This document shows, piece after piece, positions 37,525 through 45,385 of a stretch of 50,610 bases of DNA; within the stretch, counting starts at the first letter, position 1; each line of letters starts with the position of its first letter. Source of the DNA: a bacterium (GTDB lineage: Bacteria; Margulisbacteria; Marinamargulisbacteria; JAHFDA01); NCBI GenBank assembly GCA_023249225.1, contig JAHFDA010000015.1, positions 1 to 50,610 on the forward strand, given 5' to 3'. The notes under the pieces are model-generated. The model did not search any database. It worked only from the letters and a program-made list of their open reading frames with translations, and was not told the DNA's origin. The translations under genes were made by a program, and so were the position numbers.

Positions 37525-38304
37525 CTACAAGAGAGTCTGAATAGTGGGGGCTAATTTGGTTCCCTTGTTGCCCAAGCTGCGTACTTTTACCATAATCGCG
37601 CGCATACGTTCGGTATTCTGTTTTAAGGCATCCATCTGGGCCTGAATTTCGGCTATGTTTCCCGACTTGGTCAGCTTTCGGTTGAGCAGATCCACGTTAA
37701 CCACCACCAAAGTCAAGGGATCGCTAAGGTCTTGGGCCAATTCAGAAATTGTCTCTTGAGTGCTACGGTCTTTTTCCATTTTAATGAGGTCGGTCTGGGC
37801 CTGAATTAAATGTTCTGACTTTTGCTGGTAATGCTGCGCCACAAACCAGAAGAACAGGTAAAAAATCACCAGCGAAAACGAATACAACATAAAAAACTTA
37901 TTGTCGTAACGCAGTTTAAGCCACAATTCATGGCTTAAACTGATCAGCAAAAATGCCAGTGCAAAGCGGTTGCGCACATAAAGCGTGGCCACCGCCACAA
38001 TCAGCATGTAAAACAAAAGACCGGTGACATGGGTGAGCACAAACGCCGTCTGAAAAAAAGCAATATCAAATATCCACAAGGCCAGTTCTGCAAAATCGAA
38101 CTCGCGCGGGGTCAAGCGGTCGACCAGGCGCTGCAAGAGCGCTGTCAATGCGCAAAGGATGCTCCCCACGATTAAAAAGATCGGCAGCTTATGGGTCAAT
38201 AGGATGCCGTAAAACATTCCAAAACTGACCAGGAAATAATTGAGCTGGATGATCTTGCCAAATTGCTCCTGGCGCTCGATAAATTGCAGTACTTTGCGAG
38301 ACAT
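37525..38304 (-). CDS. Histidine-kinase-like membrane protein lacking catalytic parts
   Basis: The protein has 259 residues: six hydrophobic segments in the first 157 residues, a coiled linker (AQHYQQKSEHLIQAQTDLIKMEKDRSTQ) and a DHp-like helix hairpin (ETISELAQDLSDPLTLVVVNVDLLNRK... MDALKQNTERMRAIMVKVRSL). In histidine kinases the first helix reads AHE-L-x-x-P-L; here Gln191 replaces the histidine and no HATPase domain follows. It therefore cannot autophosphorylate; it may dimerise with, or sense for, a real kinase. The start lies six bases after TATGAT. It diverges from the export operon at 38432, which it might control (inference). Confidence 0.75.
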   Translation of the reverse strand: MSRKVLQFIERQEQFGKIIQLNYFLVSFGMFYGILLTHKLPIFLIVGSILCALTALLQRLVDRLTPREFDFAELALWIFDIAFFQTAFVLTHVTGLLFYMLIVAVATLYVRNRFALAFLLISLSHELWLKLRYDNKFFMLYSFSLVIFYLFFWFVAQHYQQKSEHLIQAQTDLIKMEKDRSTQETISELAQDLSDPLTLVVVNVDLLNRKLTKSGNIAEIQAQMDALKQNTERMRAIMVKVRSLGNKGTKLAPTIQTLL

Positions 38305-38310
38305 ACCTCA

Positions 38311-38316
38311 ATCATA
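38311..38316 (-). promoter_or_regulatory. -10 box TATGAT, leaderless type
   Basis: TATGAT, six bases (TGAGGT), then the ATG at 38304. No -35 consensus is seen. Confidence 0.5.
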
Positions 38317-38431
38317 AGATAAAAACGCTAAAAAAGTACCTCAATCGATGAATCGACTTTTTCGGCGATACTATATTTATATTAATAGTGGTTTAATACT
38401 CCCGCACGCAGGGCAAATCACTGTTGTATCT

Positions 38432-39994
38432 ATGTCGACTCCTCTGCGCTATATAAAAAAAACCTTGCTGTCTGTCGTCCCGATTGCCGGGATACTGATG
38501 GCATCATTGCTTTTTGCGGAAAGCATCCGTACACCTGAAAAAAACCGCATGCTCTCGCTGATAGACGTCATCAACTTTTCGCTGCTTAACAATGAAGAAA
38601 GCATGTTTTCTAATCAGCAAACTTTGCGATCGGCTAAAAACTCTCGCGATGCCTCCTACGCCAGTTATATGTTCACCAACCAGTTTACGCTTGAATACGG
38701 TCTGTCCGGAACTTATGGCACGCTCTCCACGCTGGGCGATAGCAGCTACGGCAACAAGGCCAAACTGAGCTTATCAAGTTCCACGGTATTGACGCCCCTG
38801 GGCGGAACTCTGACGACAGCGCTGGACTTTCCGCAAACTTATATTTTTCCGTCGAGCCCGGCCACGCCATTTCTATACAGCCCCTCGGTGGCCCTCACCT
38901 ATACCCAGCCTCTGTCGTTTGACATTATCCGATACTCGCAACGCAGCATCGAACAAATCGACGAAAACTACGTAAGCTCGTTGTATTCATTTGCGAGCAG
39001 CCTGGAAACTGTGATCGTCAGCGCCACCAGCGCTTTTTTTGCGCTCATCAGCGCCAAGGACAGCCAGGAGAGCGCCCGCGAAAGCGAAAAAAACTATCAA
39101 GAACAGCTTGCCATTGCCGAAGCCAAGTTTTCCGCCGGCACCATCAGCGAACTTGACGTGCTTAACCTAAAAGTCAGTCTGGTCAATGCCCGCAATACAC
39201 GCCTGTCAGCCGAAGTCAGTTATACCCAAGCCCTGGAAGATTTTAATGAGCTGCTAGGCTTTACCTATATGTCTCCCAGCGGATGGAAATACAAACCCGA
39301 GTTTGCTGGCACAGAATTTAAATTGGATGACTCGGTCAAGATTGTCTACCTCGACCAACCCGTGGAGTATTACATTGAAAAAGCGTTTCAGAACAAATAC
39401 AGCTGGCTGCAACAGGAGATCAGTCTCAAACAATCCAAGGACACTTACGCCAAATCTACAGCGCTGGAATATCCCAGTCTAACCTTGGGAACCACTTATA
39501 GTGGCAGCAAATCTTCGACCTCTATTTTGGACACCCTCAACCTGCCTTACGGCAATACCTGGTATGCCAAAATAAGTTATACCCTGATGCCCCTGCAAAC
39601 CCGCACACGCGAACTTACCTTAGAATCCGCCGTCACCACGTTAAAAAATGTTGAATTCAGCTATGAAGAAGCCCGCGAAGACCTGATCGAAAGCGTGATT
39701 CAAAAGTACAACTCCATTAAGATCAGCGAAAAACAAATTGCGCCGCTCGAAACCAGTCTGCAGATTGCCCGCGAAGCCTACAAGGCCAGCGAAGCCCGTT
39801 ACGCCAAGGGTTCGATATCGGTCAACGATCTGATTAAATCGCAGGAAACCCTGGTCACCGCGCGCAACAACCTGATTACGGCCAAGAAAACCTACTTTAC
39901 CAATTACAACTCTTTTTTGCAGCTTACCGCAGAATTGTTGCCAACCTATCGGTCGGATCTGATTGAGGAGTATGGACTGCCATGGCCAAAATAA
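38432..39994 (+). CDS. TolC-family outer-membrane efflux protein
   Basis: The ATG at 38432 opens a signal peptide (MSTPLRYIKKTLLSVVPIAGILMASLLFAES); the frame is open to 38348, but that part is not signal-like. The product has 520 residues with the two-repeat architecture of TolC-like channels: paired long helices such as ARESEKNYQEQLAIAEAKFSAGTISELDVLNLKVSLVNARNTRLSAEVSYTQALEDFNELLG and, in the second half, LETSLQIAREAYKASEARYAKGSISVNDLIKSQETLVTARNNLITAKKTYF. It forms the outer-membrane duct of a tripartite exporter with the next three genes, overlapping the adaptor gene by 13 bases. Confidence 0.93.
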   Translation: MSTPLRYIKKTLLSVVPIAGILMASLLFAESIRTPEKNRMLSLIDVINFSLLNNEESMFSNQQTLRSAKNSRDASYASYMFTNQFTLEYGLSGTYGTLSTLGDSSYGNKAKLSLSSSTVLTPLGGTLTTALDFPQTYIFPSSPATPFLYSPSVALTYTQPLSFDIIRYSQRSIEQIDENYVSSLYSFASSLETVIVSATSAFFALISAKDSQESARESEKNYQEQLAIAEAKFSAGTISELDVLNLKVSLVNARNTRLSAEVSYTQALEDFNELLGFTYMSPSGWKYKPEFAGTEFKLDDSVKIVYLDQPVEYYIEKAFQNKYSWLQQEISLKQSKDTYAKSTALEYPSLTLGTTYSGSKSSTSILDTLNLPYGNTWYAKISYTLMPLQTRTRELTLESAVTTLKNVEFSYEEAREDLIESVIQKYNSIKISEKQIAPLETSLQIAREAYKASEARYAKGSISVNDLIKSQETLVTARNNLITAKKTYFTNYNSFLQLTAELLPTYRSDLIEEYGLPWPK

Positions 39995-41142
39995 ATCTTA
40001 AGGAATATTTCCGCCAGTATCAGGTCTACGTGATCTTTGCCGCCTTTGGACTGGTGTTCTCGGTGATGGCCATCGTCTATCTGGGTGGCGGCTCCGACAA
40101 GGATCCCAAAGTCAAGGTGAGCGAGGTCAGCACAGGCCCTTTAACAGCGATCATCGAAGCGCCCGGAATGATCGGATCCGAAAAAGACAAAGCCATCGAT
40201 GCCAGTACCAGTGGCGAGTGGCAGATGGCGCCCGACCTGAATCTGGCCCCCGGTCAAAGGGTGCACTCTGGTCAGTACCTGGGACAAGTGAATGACCCGG
40301 CGCTGATCGAAGCCTACCAAAAAGTTAAGGTAGAGTACGAATTTGCCCTGCTGGATTACAAAAACAAAGTGGATACCCTGGAATTAAATAAAAAACTATA
40401 TGCTCAAAAAGCAATTTCAAAAAAAGATTTGGACGCCAGCAAGATTGACGCAGACAAGTACCGCCGACAAACCCTGGTAGACAGCGACAAAAAATTAAAA
40501 GAAGTCGAAGCCAAAATGGCTGACACCAAGGTCTTTGCTCCCTTTGATGGCACCCTTGTGGAGCTGCTGGTCCGTCCTGGCGAAAGGGCCAGCTCCAGTA
40601 AAAAAGTGGTCCGTATCGCCGACCTGTCTCAACTGACTGCTAAACTGGATGTGGCCGAATACGACATTGCTAAAGTGAAAGTAAACCAAATCGTTCAGCT
40701 GACTGACGGATTTTTAGGCACCCGCACCGTCAAAGCCAAGGTGACCGAAATTGAAAGCGTTGCCATCGAAAAAAACAGCGTACGGCGCATCACAGTACAC
40801 TGCGCCATTCCACTTACATCGGTACCTAAGGACCTTTTGATGGTCATGGACGGCAGCATACGCGGGGAAATCCTAATTCAGTCTGTCGACCAAGCCACAC
40901 AAATTTTAAAAACAGCCGTGATCGTTGAAGGCAGCGACCATTATATTTTTGGGATCAAGGACAGCAAAGCTGTTAAACACAAAATCACCCTGGGGTTAGA
41001 AGGCAAAGATACCGTACAGGTACTGTCGGGCCTTGCGCCTGCAGAAAAATTTATCAGCGCCGGACATCTGAATCTTGAAGACGGCCAGCGGGTGCAGGTG
41101 GTTGACAAATTAGAGGGTGAAGAAGTGTATGAACTATTTTGA
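39982..41142 (+). CDS. Periplasmic adaptor (membrane fusion) protein, MacA/HlyD-like
   Basis: The protein has 386 residues with an N-terminal membrane anchor (QVYVIFAAFGLVFSVMAIVYLGG). The half-motifs of a biotinyl-lipoyl domain flank a helical hairpin: LAPGQRVHSGQYLGQVNDPALIEAYQKVKVEYEFALLDYKNKVDTLELNKKLYAQKAISKKDLDASK and then DTKVFAPFDGTLVELLVRPGERASS. A beta-barrel and membrane-proximal domain follow. It would bridge the FtsX-type permease and the TolC channel. Gene order TolC-adaptor-permease-ATPase with overlaps at each junction supports one complex. The substrate may be a peptide, lipoprotein or toxic compound. Confidence 0.92.
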   Translation: MAKINLKEYFRQYQVYVIFAAFGLVFSVMAIVYLGGGSDKDPKVKVSEVSTGPLTAIIEAPGMIGSEKDKAIDASTSGEWQMAPDLNLAPGQRVHSGQYLGQVNDPALIEAYQKVKVEYEFALLDYKNKVDTLELNKKLYAQKAISKKDLDASKIDADKYRRQTLVDSDKKLKEVEAKMADTKVFAPFDGTLVELLVRPGERASSSKKVVRIADLSQLTAKLDVAEYDIAKVKVNQIVQLTDGFLGTRTVKAKVTEIESVAIEKNSVRRITVHCAIPLTSVPKDLLMVMDGSIRGEILIQSVDQATQILKTAVIVEGSDHYIFGIKDSKAVKHKITLGLEGKDTVQVLSGLAPAEKFISAGHLNLEDGQRVQVVDKLEGEEVYELF

Positions 41143-42295
41143 GTACTTATTGATGGCGCTGCGCGCCATCCGTTCCAAGAAAATCCGCGCCTTTTTAACC
41201 ATGTTGGGCCTGATCATTGGCGTGGCCAGCATTGTGGTGATCGTCTCGTTGGGCGAAGGCAACAAAAAACAGATCCAGGATGAAATAAAAAAAATGGGCA
41301 ATGATCTGGTGATGGTTAACATTCAGGGTCAGAGCTATCTGCCTCAAGAAGCTTATGCCCAGATATGCAAGGCCATACCCGAAATCAAAAACGGCACTCC
41401 CCTGGTGCAAGAAGCCCTCGGTGTCCAGTTTACCAGCGCCTATGACCAGGTGAATATTGTCGGCATCCACCCCAACTTTTTTAAACTCACCAGCCAGGAG
41501 TTGCTCGACGGCCGCCTGCTAAACGCTTACGACTTTTTACGCCGTCAGAATGTCTGCGTCATTGAACGGACAGCCGCCAGCCAAAAAATGTTTGGGCTCA
41601 ACCCACGCGTGGGGTCGGTCATTCGTATTCAGAATCAACCCTTTACCGTGGTGGGAGTGATCAAACATAAAGACAGCCAGTTTGTTTACGCTCAAAATTC
41701 GATCTATGTGTGTTCCACCACATACCGTTTTCTTAAACCCCAACCTGGGTTTAAACAGTCGCTGTTTGCGGCCACAGACATCAATCTGATCCCCCGCATG
41801 TCAAAGCAGATCCGCACCCTGATCATTAACAACTTTCATCTCAATCCGGACGAAGTCACGGTGCAGAGTCTTTCTGAATTTTTAAAATCTGCCCAGCAGA
41901 TTGTGGCCAAAGTAACTGCCGTCATTGGTGGCATTGCCGGTATTTCGCTGTTGGTGGGCGGTATCGGCATCATGAACATCATGCTGGTATCGGTCACCGA
42001 ACGCACCCGTGAAATTGGCATCTTAAAAGCCATCGGTGCCTCGCAACGGGCCATTCTATTTCAGTTTCTTATCGAGACCATCATCATCAGCACCATGGGC
42101 GGATTGATCGGCATATTCCTGGGTCTTGGAATCGCCTCGTTTGTGGCCAAAGCCACCGGGCTGCCCTCGCAGATTCCCGTCATTCCATCGCTGATTGGAT
42201 TTACGTTTTCGGTATTGACCGGTATTTTGTCAGGATTTTATCCGGCCTACAAAGCGGCCCGGCTTAACCCCGTAGATGCGCTAAGGGCTACCTGA
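41129..42295 (+). CDS. MacB-type ABC transporter permease (FtsX fold)
   Basis: The ATG at 41129 lies within the end of the adaptor gene (388 residues); a GTG at 41117 is less likely. It has an N-terminal membrane helix (AFLTMLGLIIGVASIVVIVSLGEG), a large periplasmic domain (about residues 45-250) and three C-terminal helices (VTAVIGGIAGISLLVGGIGIMNIMLVSVTERTREIGILKAIGAS..., FLIETIIISTMGGLIGIFLGLGIA..., LIGFTFSVLTGILSGFYPAYKAARLNPVDAL). This is the MacB/LolCE topology without the fused ATPase; the ATPase is encoded next. Such pumps use a mechanotransmission cycle to push substrates through TolC from the periplasm. Confidence 0.94.
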   Translation: MNYFEYLLMALRAIRSKKIRAFLTMLGLIIGVASIVVIVSLGEGNKKQIQDEIKKMGNDLVMVNIQGQSYLPQEAYAQICKAIPEIKNGTPLVQEALGVQFTSAYDQVNIVGIHPNFFKLTSQELLDGRLLNAYDFLRRQNVCVIERTAASQKMFGLNPRVGSVIRIQNQPFTVVGVIKHKDSQFVYAQNSIYVCSTTYRFLKPQPGFKQSLFAATDINLIPRMSKQIRTLIINNFHLNPDEVTVQSLSEFLKSAQQIVAKVTAVIGGIAGISLLVGGIGIMNIMLVSVTERTREIGILKAIGASQRAILFQFLIETIIISTMGGLIGIFLGLGIASFVAKATGLPSQIPVIPSLIGFTFSVLTGILSGFYPAYKAARLNPVDALRAT

Positions 42296-43026
42296 TGGAA
42301 GCAAATCGAAAAGTCATTATCGAAGTGCAAGACGTCGTTAAACAGTATCTGATGGGCTTAAACGAGGTGCTCGCACTGCGCGGCGTATCGTTTAAGGTCT
42401 ACCAGGGAGAATACGTTTCGATCATGGGCAGCAGTGGCAGCGGAAAATCCACCTTGATGAATATCCTGGGTTGCCTGGATAAACCCAGCACAGGCACCTA
42501 TAAATTGGATGGCATCGACATCGCCCAGTTAACCGAAGACCAGCTGGCGGGCATCCGCAATCTTAAAATTGGTTTTATCTTTCAAAGTTACAACCTGCTA
42601 CCAACTTTGAACGTGCTTGAAAATATTGCCCTGCCGGGCATGTATGCCGATCTGCCGCGCGAACAGCGTTTTGAGCGGGCTCTGGAGATGGGACACAAGG
42701 TTGGCCTCGACAAGCGCATGGATCACATGCCCTATCAACTGTCGGGCGGTCAGATGCAACGCGTGGCCATTGCCCGCGCCCTGACGCTGAAGCCCGCCAT
42801 TTTGCTGGCAGACGAACCCACCGGCAACCTTGACTCTAAAACCCAGGAAGAAATTTTGGACCTCTTTGACCAGCTCTACCGCGACGGCTCAACCATATTG
42901 ATGGTGACGCACGAGCTTGACGTGGCCGAACGCTCACGTCGCATGTTGAGTTTTCATGACGGCAAACAATCGTCCGACATTGACCTGATGTTTTTTAAAA
43001 AACAAATTGAAGCAATGGAAACCTGA
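42295..43026 (+). CDS. ABC transporter ATPase, MacB/LolD type
   Basis: The protein has 243 residues. Walker A GSSGSGKST is at 45-53, the LSGGQ signature at 149-153, and Walker B ILLADEPTGNLD starts at 169. NILGCLDKPSTGTYKLDG and QSYNLLPTLNVLENIALP are typical of the LolD/MacB/FtsE subfamily. The ATG shares one base with the permease stop (TGATG), so translation is coupled. It powers the tripartite export system encoded from 38432. Confidence 0.96.
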   Translation: MEANRKVIIEVQDVVKQYLMGLNEVLALRGVSFKVYQGEYVSIMGSSGSGKSTLMNILGCLDKPSTGTYKLDGIDIAQLTEDQLAGIRNLKIGFIFQSYNLLPTLNVLENIALPGMYADLPREQRFERALEMGHKVGLDKRMDHMPYQLSGGQMQRVAIARALTLKPAILLADEPTGNLDSKTQEEILDLFDQLYRDGSTILMVTHELDVAERSRRMLSFHDGKQSSDIDLMFFKKQIEAMET

Positions 43027-43067
43027 TATCAACCATTTCCCCAATAGAAACACTATCTATCAATGTT

Positions 43068-43095
43068 TTGGCATCCCTGATATGTGGAATACTAA
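43068..43095 (+). promoter_or_regulatory. Promoter before the 43122 gene
   Basis: TTGGCA (43068-43073), a 16-base spacer and TACTAA (43090-43095) form a fair sigma-70 promoter. The gene then has a normal leader and a strong Shine-Dalgarno, AAGGAG. Confidence 0.5.
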
Positions 43096-43121
43096 TTTCA
43101 TATCATTTTAAGGAGACCCTC

Positions 43122-43664
43122 ATGAAATTATTTATTCAAGTCGGACTGTTGGCAGTATTGGCACTGTGTTTACCTGTAAGTTCCGCAAATGCAGCGCTGA
43201 CCTATTCTTCCGCCTCGCAGTCAGGATTACCCGCCTTCAACCTGGGTGTTGGGCTGCAAGTGCCGCTAAGCGACAGCACCAGCGTTGATATAAACGGAAA
43301 CGTCATTACATACACATTGGATCCGGCAGCATCTAGTTTTACCTTTTCATACACTGACAGTGCGGGCGCCAATAGAGCTTCTTATACCGCCAGCAGCCTT
43401 AGCATCGTGGGCATAAAGACAGGAGCTGTCATTCCGGCCTCCACATTTGCAGTAGGCAACTATCTGGTTGACGATATTGAAAACATTTATCTGGTCTATA
43501 ACTTTACTGATCGCTTTGGCATAGCCAAGACATATCATTATTCTTCGTCCGTGCCCGGGCCATTTTATTACAGTGCCTTAAACCTTAATCTACCCTTTAC
43601 CAAAGGCGTGACAAAGGTCAGCCCTTCCAAGTTAACTGTGGTTTTTACCGGCTCAATTTTTTAA
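43122..43664 (+). CDS. Exported protein of unknown function
   Basis: The ATG at 43122 has AAGGAG six bases upstream and opens a signal peptide (MKLFIQVGLLAVLALCLPVSSANA-AL). The product has 180 residues, Ser/Thr/Ala-rich and beta-prone, with no cysteine in the mature part (SQSGLPAFNLGVGLQVPLSDSTSVDINGN, SFTFSYTDSAGANRASYTASSLSIVGIKTG, LTVVFTGSIF at the end). The strong ribosome site suggests good expression. I do not recognise the family. Its last 20 bases overlap the end of the convergent glmU-like gene. Confidence 0.78.
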   Translation: MKLFIQVGLLAVLALCLPVSSANAALTYSSASQSGLPAFNLGVGLQVPLSDSTSVDINGNVITYTLDPAASSFTFSYTDSAGANRASYTASSLSIVGIKTGAVIPASTFAVGNYLVDDIENIYLVYNFTDRFGIAKTYHYSSSVPGPFYYSALNLNLPFTKGVTKVSPSKLTVVFTGSIF

Positions 43665-44400
43665 CCCGCAGCGTGAAGATCCGCTCTGCTTCGGCCAGTT
43701 GTTCCGGGGTGTTAATGCCCATGGCCTCGGCGGGGTCGGGCGTGATGACGGCTTCTACCCGTAATCCACGCTTTGTAAATACCGCCAGCACGTCCGGCAA
43801 ATAATATTCCTGCTGGGCATTGTGCGGCGTAATCACCGCCAGCGCCTGGCACAACTGCTGCGTGTCGAACACAAAAAAACCGGTGTTGATTTCTTTAATC
43901 TGGAGCTGCTCCGGCGTGGCATCGCGGTGTTCGACCACCGCCTGAACAGAACCATCTACCTGGCGTACCACACGCCCGTATCCAGTGGCGTCATCGAACA
44001 TGGTGGTAAGCATAGAGGCTACCGCGCCCGTGGCTTTGTGGTGCGTTAAAAGTTTTTGGAGACTGGCCCCGGTCATGAGCGGCGTATCGCCGCAGATCAC
44101 AAAGGTTTCGCCCTGAAGTTTTTGCAAATAGGGCGCGGCCTGCATCACCGCGTGCCCTGTGCCCCGCTGCTCGGCCTGCTCGGCAAAGGTCAAGCCCTGA
44201 TAACCAGACAACAACATTTTAAGGTGCTCGCCTTGGTACCCATAAATAACATAGAAGTGATCCGGAGCGGGAGACAAACCGCGCAGCGTATCAAGCACAT
44301 GGCAGATCATGGGCCGCCCCCCAATCGGATGCGCCACCTTAAGCAGGTCAGACTTCATACGCGTGCCTTTTCCCGCCGCCAGAACAACCACGGAAAGCAT
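43645..44400 (-). CDS. GlmU-type uridyltransferase domain, no acetyltransferase half
   Basis: The protein has 251 residues. The nucleotidyltransferase signature LSVVVLAAGKGTRMKSDLLKVAHPIGGRPM is at the N-terminus, followed by EQAEQRGTGHAVMQAAPYL, VICGDTPLMT, GYGRVVRQVDGSVQAVVEHRDAT, EINTGFFVFD and YYLPDV. These are the GlcNAc-1-phosphate uridyltransferase motifs of GlmU. Full-length GlmU has about 455 residues with a left-handed beta-helix acetyltransferase domain; here the protein ends right after INTPEQLAEAERI. The start lies six bases after TAAGAT. It may supply UDP-GlcNAc for peptidoglycan and lipid A, with acetylation done by another protein, or act on another sugar 1-phosphate. Confidence 0.87.
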   Translation of the reverse strand: MLSVVVLAAGKGTRMKSDLLKVAHPIGGRPMICHVLDTLRGLSPAPDHFYVIYGYQGEHLKMLLSGYQGLTFAEQAEQRGTGHAVMQAAPYLQKLQGETFVICGDTPLMTGASLQKLLTHHKATGAVASMLTTMFDDATGYGRVVRQVDGSVQAVVEHRDATPEQLQIKEINTGFFVFDTQQLCQALAVITPHNAQQEYYLPDVLAVFTKRGLRVEAVITPDPAEAMGINTPEQLAEAERIFTLRVKKLSR

Positions 44401-44406
44401 AAATTT

Positions 44407-44412
44407 ATCTTA
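44407..44412 (-). promoter_or_regulatory. -10 box TAAGAT, leaderless type
   Basis: TAAGAT, six bases (AAATTT), then the ATG at 44400. It is part of a divergent promoter region with the gene at 44451. Confidence 0.5.
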
Positions 44413-44437
44413 CTATAAGGGTGCCCACACGGGTTGT

Positions 44438-44443
44438 TATACT
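44438..44443 (+). promoter_or_regulatory. -10 box TATACT, leaderless type
   Basis: TATACT, seven bases, then the GTG at 44451, which opens a signal peptide. It supports the GTG as start over the upstream ATG-less extension. Confidence 0.5.
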
Positions 44444-44450
44444 CATATAC

Positions 44451-44921
44451 GTGAAAAGAATCTGGCCACTTTTTTTACTGTTTCTATGCACCTCGGCCCA
44501 TGCCCTGCCCAAAGCCCAAATCGGTTTTGGCGCCACCAGCATGGATTTGATGAATGTGGGCTCGTGGCAAATCGGCCAGGGTGGTATGTTTGTACGCTTT
44601 AACCAGATCAATTTTCAGATGGATTACGGACTGACCTTTGCCAATGTGGCAGGTTCCACATCGTCCGTATTTGGTGCAAACTTTTTTTGGGCCGAGGCCA
44701 TGGATGAACAAAAGAGCATTAAATACGGTCCCGGCGCTTGGTGGGCCTCATTTAATGGGAACACGGTGTTTTCGGTATCCGGCCAGATTGGCCTTGAGTA
44801 CAATCCCGATCCCAAGTTTGGGATTGAAGGCATATTGATACCAGTACGGATCGGCTTTGGCCCCGGTGCCAACGTGCTGCAATTCTTAAGCGCCCGCGTG
44901 GGCATGACCATCTACCAATAA
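44451..44921 (+). CDS. Small outer-membrane-type protein A of a three-gene set
   Basis: The GTG at 44451 gives 156 residues with a signal peptide (VKRIWPLFLLFLCTSAHALPKA). The mature part alternates polar and hydrophobic residues with many Gly and aromatic positions (FVRFNQINFQMDYGLTFANVAG, VFGANFFWAEAM, FSVSGQIGLEYNPDPKFGIEGILIPVRIGFGPGANVLQFLSARVGMTIYQ) and ends in an aromatic-rich strand, as small barrels do. Its C-terminal part aligns loosely with the two following genes (GxEG...V...LxxSAxVxxxI). It heads a compact plus-strand run (gaps of 6 and 2 bases). The function is unknown. Confidence 0.72.
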   Translation: MKRIWPLFLLFLCTSAHALPKAQIGFGATSMDLMNVGSWQIGQGGMFVRFNQINFQMDYGLTFANVAGSTSSVFGANFFWAEAMDEQKSIKYGPGAWWASFNGNTVFSVSGQIGLEYNPDPKFGIEGILIPVRIGFGPGANVLQFLSARVGMTIYQ

Positions 44922-44927
44922 CTTGAA

Positions 44928-45383
44928 GTGATCATACAGCGTCTGGGTCTAGGACTGATTTTGATTGCCCTATTCAGTTTGAATTCTGCACTGGCGCTAG
45001 ACACTGCCACACTGGTGAAATTTTCCGGCACAAGCACGCAATATCCCAGTCTGCGCATCCCCTTTGGAAGCGAATGGTTCCTTGAAAGTCAGCCTACTTT
45101 GTACAGTTACAACGGCAGCGCTACAAACCTGGGCGCCCAGTTTTGGCTGGGACAAATTAAAGCGATCCAGGGAAAGAATATGCAAGCCTGGCTGTACGGC
45201 ACACAAGTTCAGAGCAATGCCGGTTCGCTTGAATTGACGCTTGCACTGGCCTGGCGGCATGAGGCCACGGTTTGGGAACACGTTGCATTGGGAGTGGAAG
45301 GCAACGTGCTCGAGGCCAATCTAGTGAATGGCGCACTACAGTTTTTCTACGGATCGTCGGTTTACGCAGCCCTGTCGATTTGA
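44928..45383 (+). CDS. Small outer-membrane-type protein B of a three-gene set
   Basis: The GTG at 44928 gives 151 residues with a signal peptide (VIIQRLGLGLILIALFSLNSALA-LD). The mature part (TLVKFSGTSTQYPSLRIPFGSEWFLESQPTLYSYNGSATNLGAQFWLG ... LAWRHEATVWEHVALGVEGNVLEANLVNGALQFFYGSSVYAALSI) is beta-rich. It is clearly related to protein C: RHE-xxxxERxALGxxGxxxxxxL and a final SSVYALL-like strand are shared. No strong ribosome site is seen, so translation may depend on the upstream gene six bases away. Confidence 0.72.
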   Translation: MIIQRLGLGLILIALFSLNSALALDTATLVKFSGTSTQYPSLRIPFGSEWFLESQPTLYSYNGSATNLGAQFWLGQIKAIQGKNMQAWLYGTQVQSNAGSLELTLALAWRHEATVWEHVALGVEGNVLEANLVNGALQFFYGSSVYAALSI

Positions 45384-45385
45384 AC

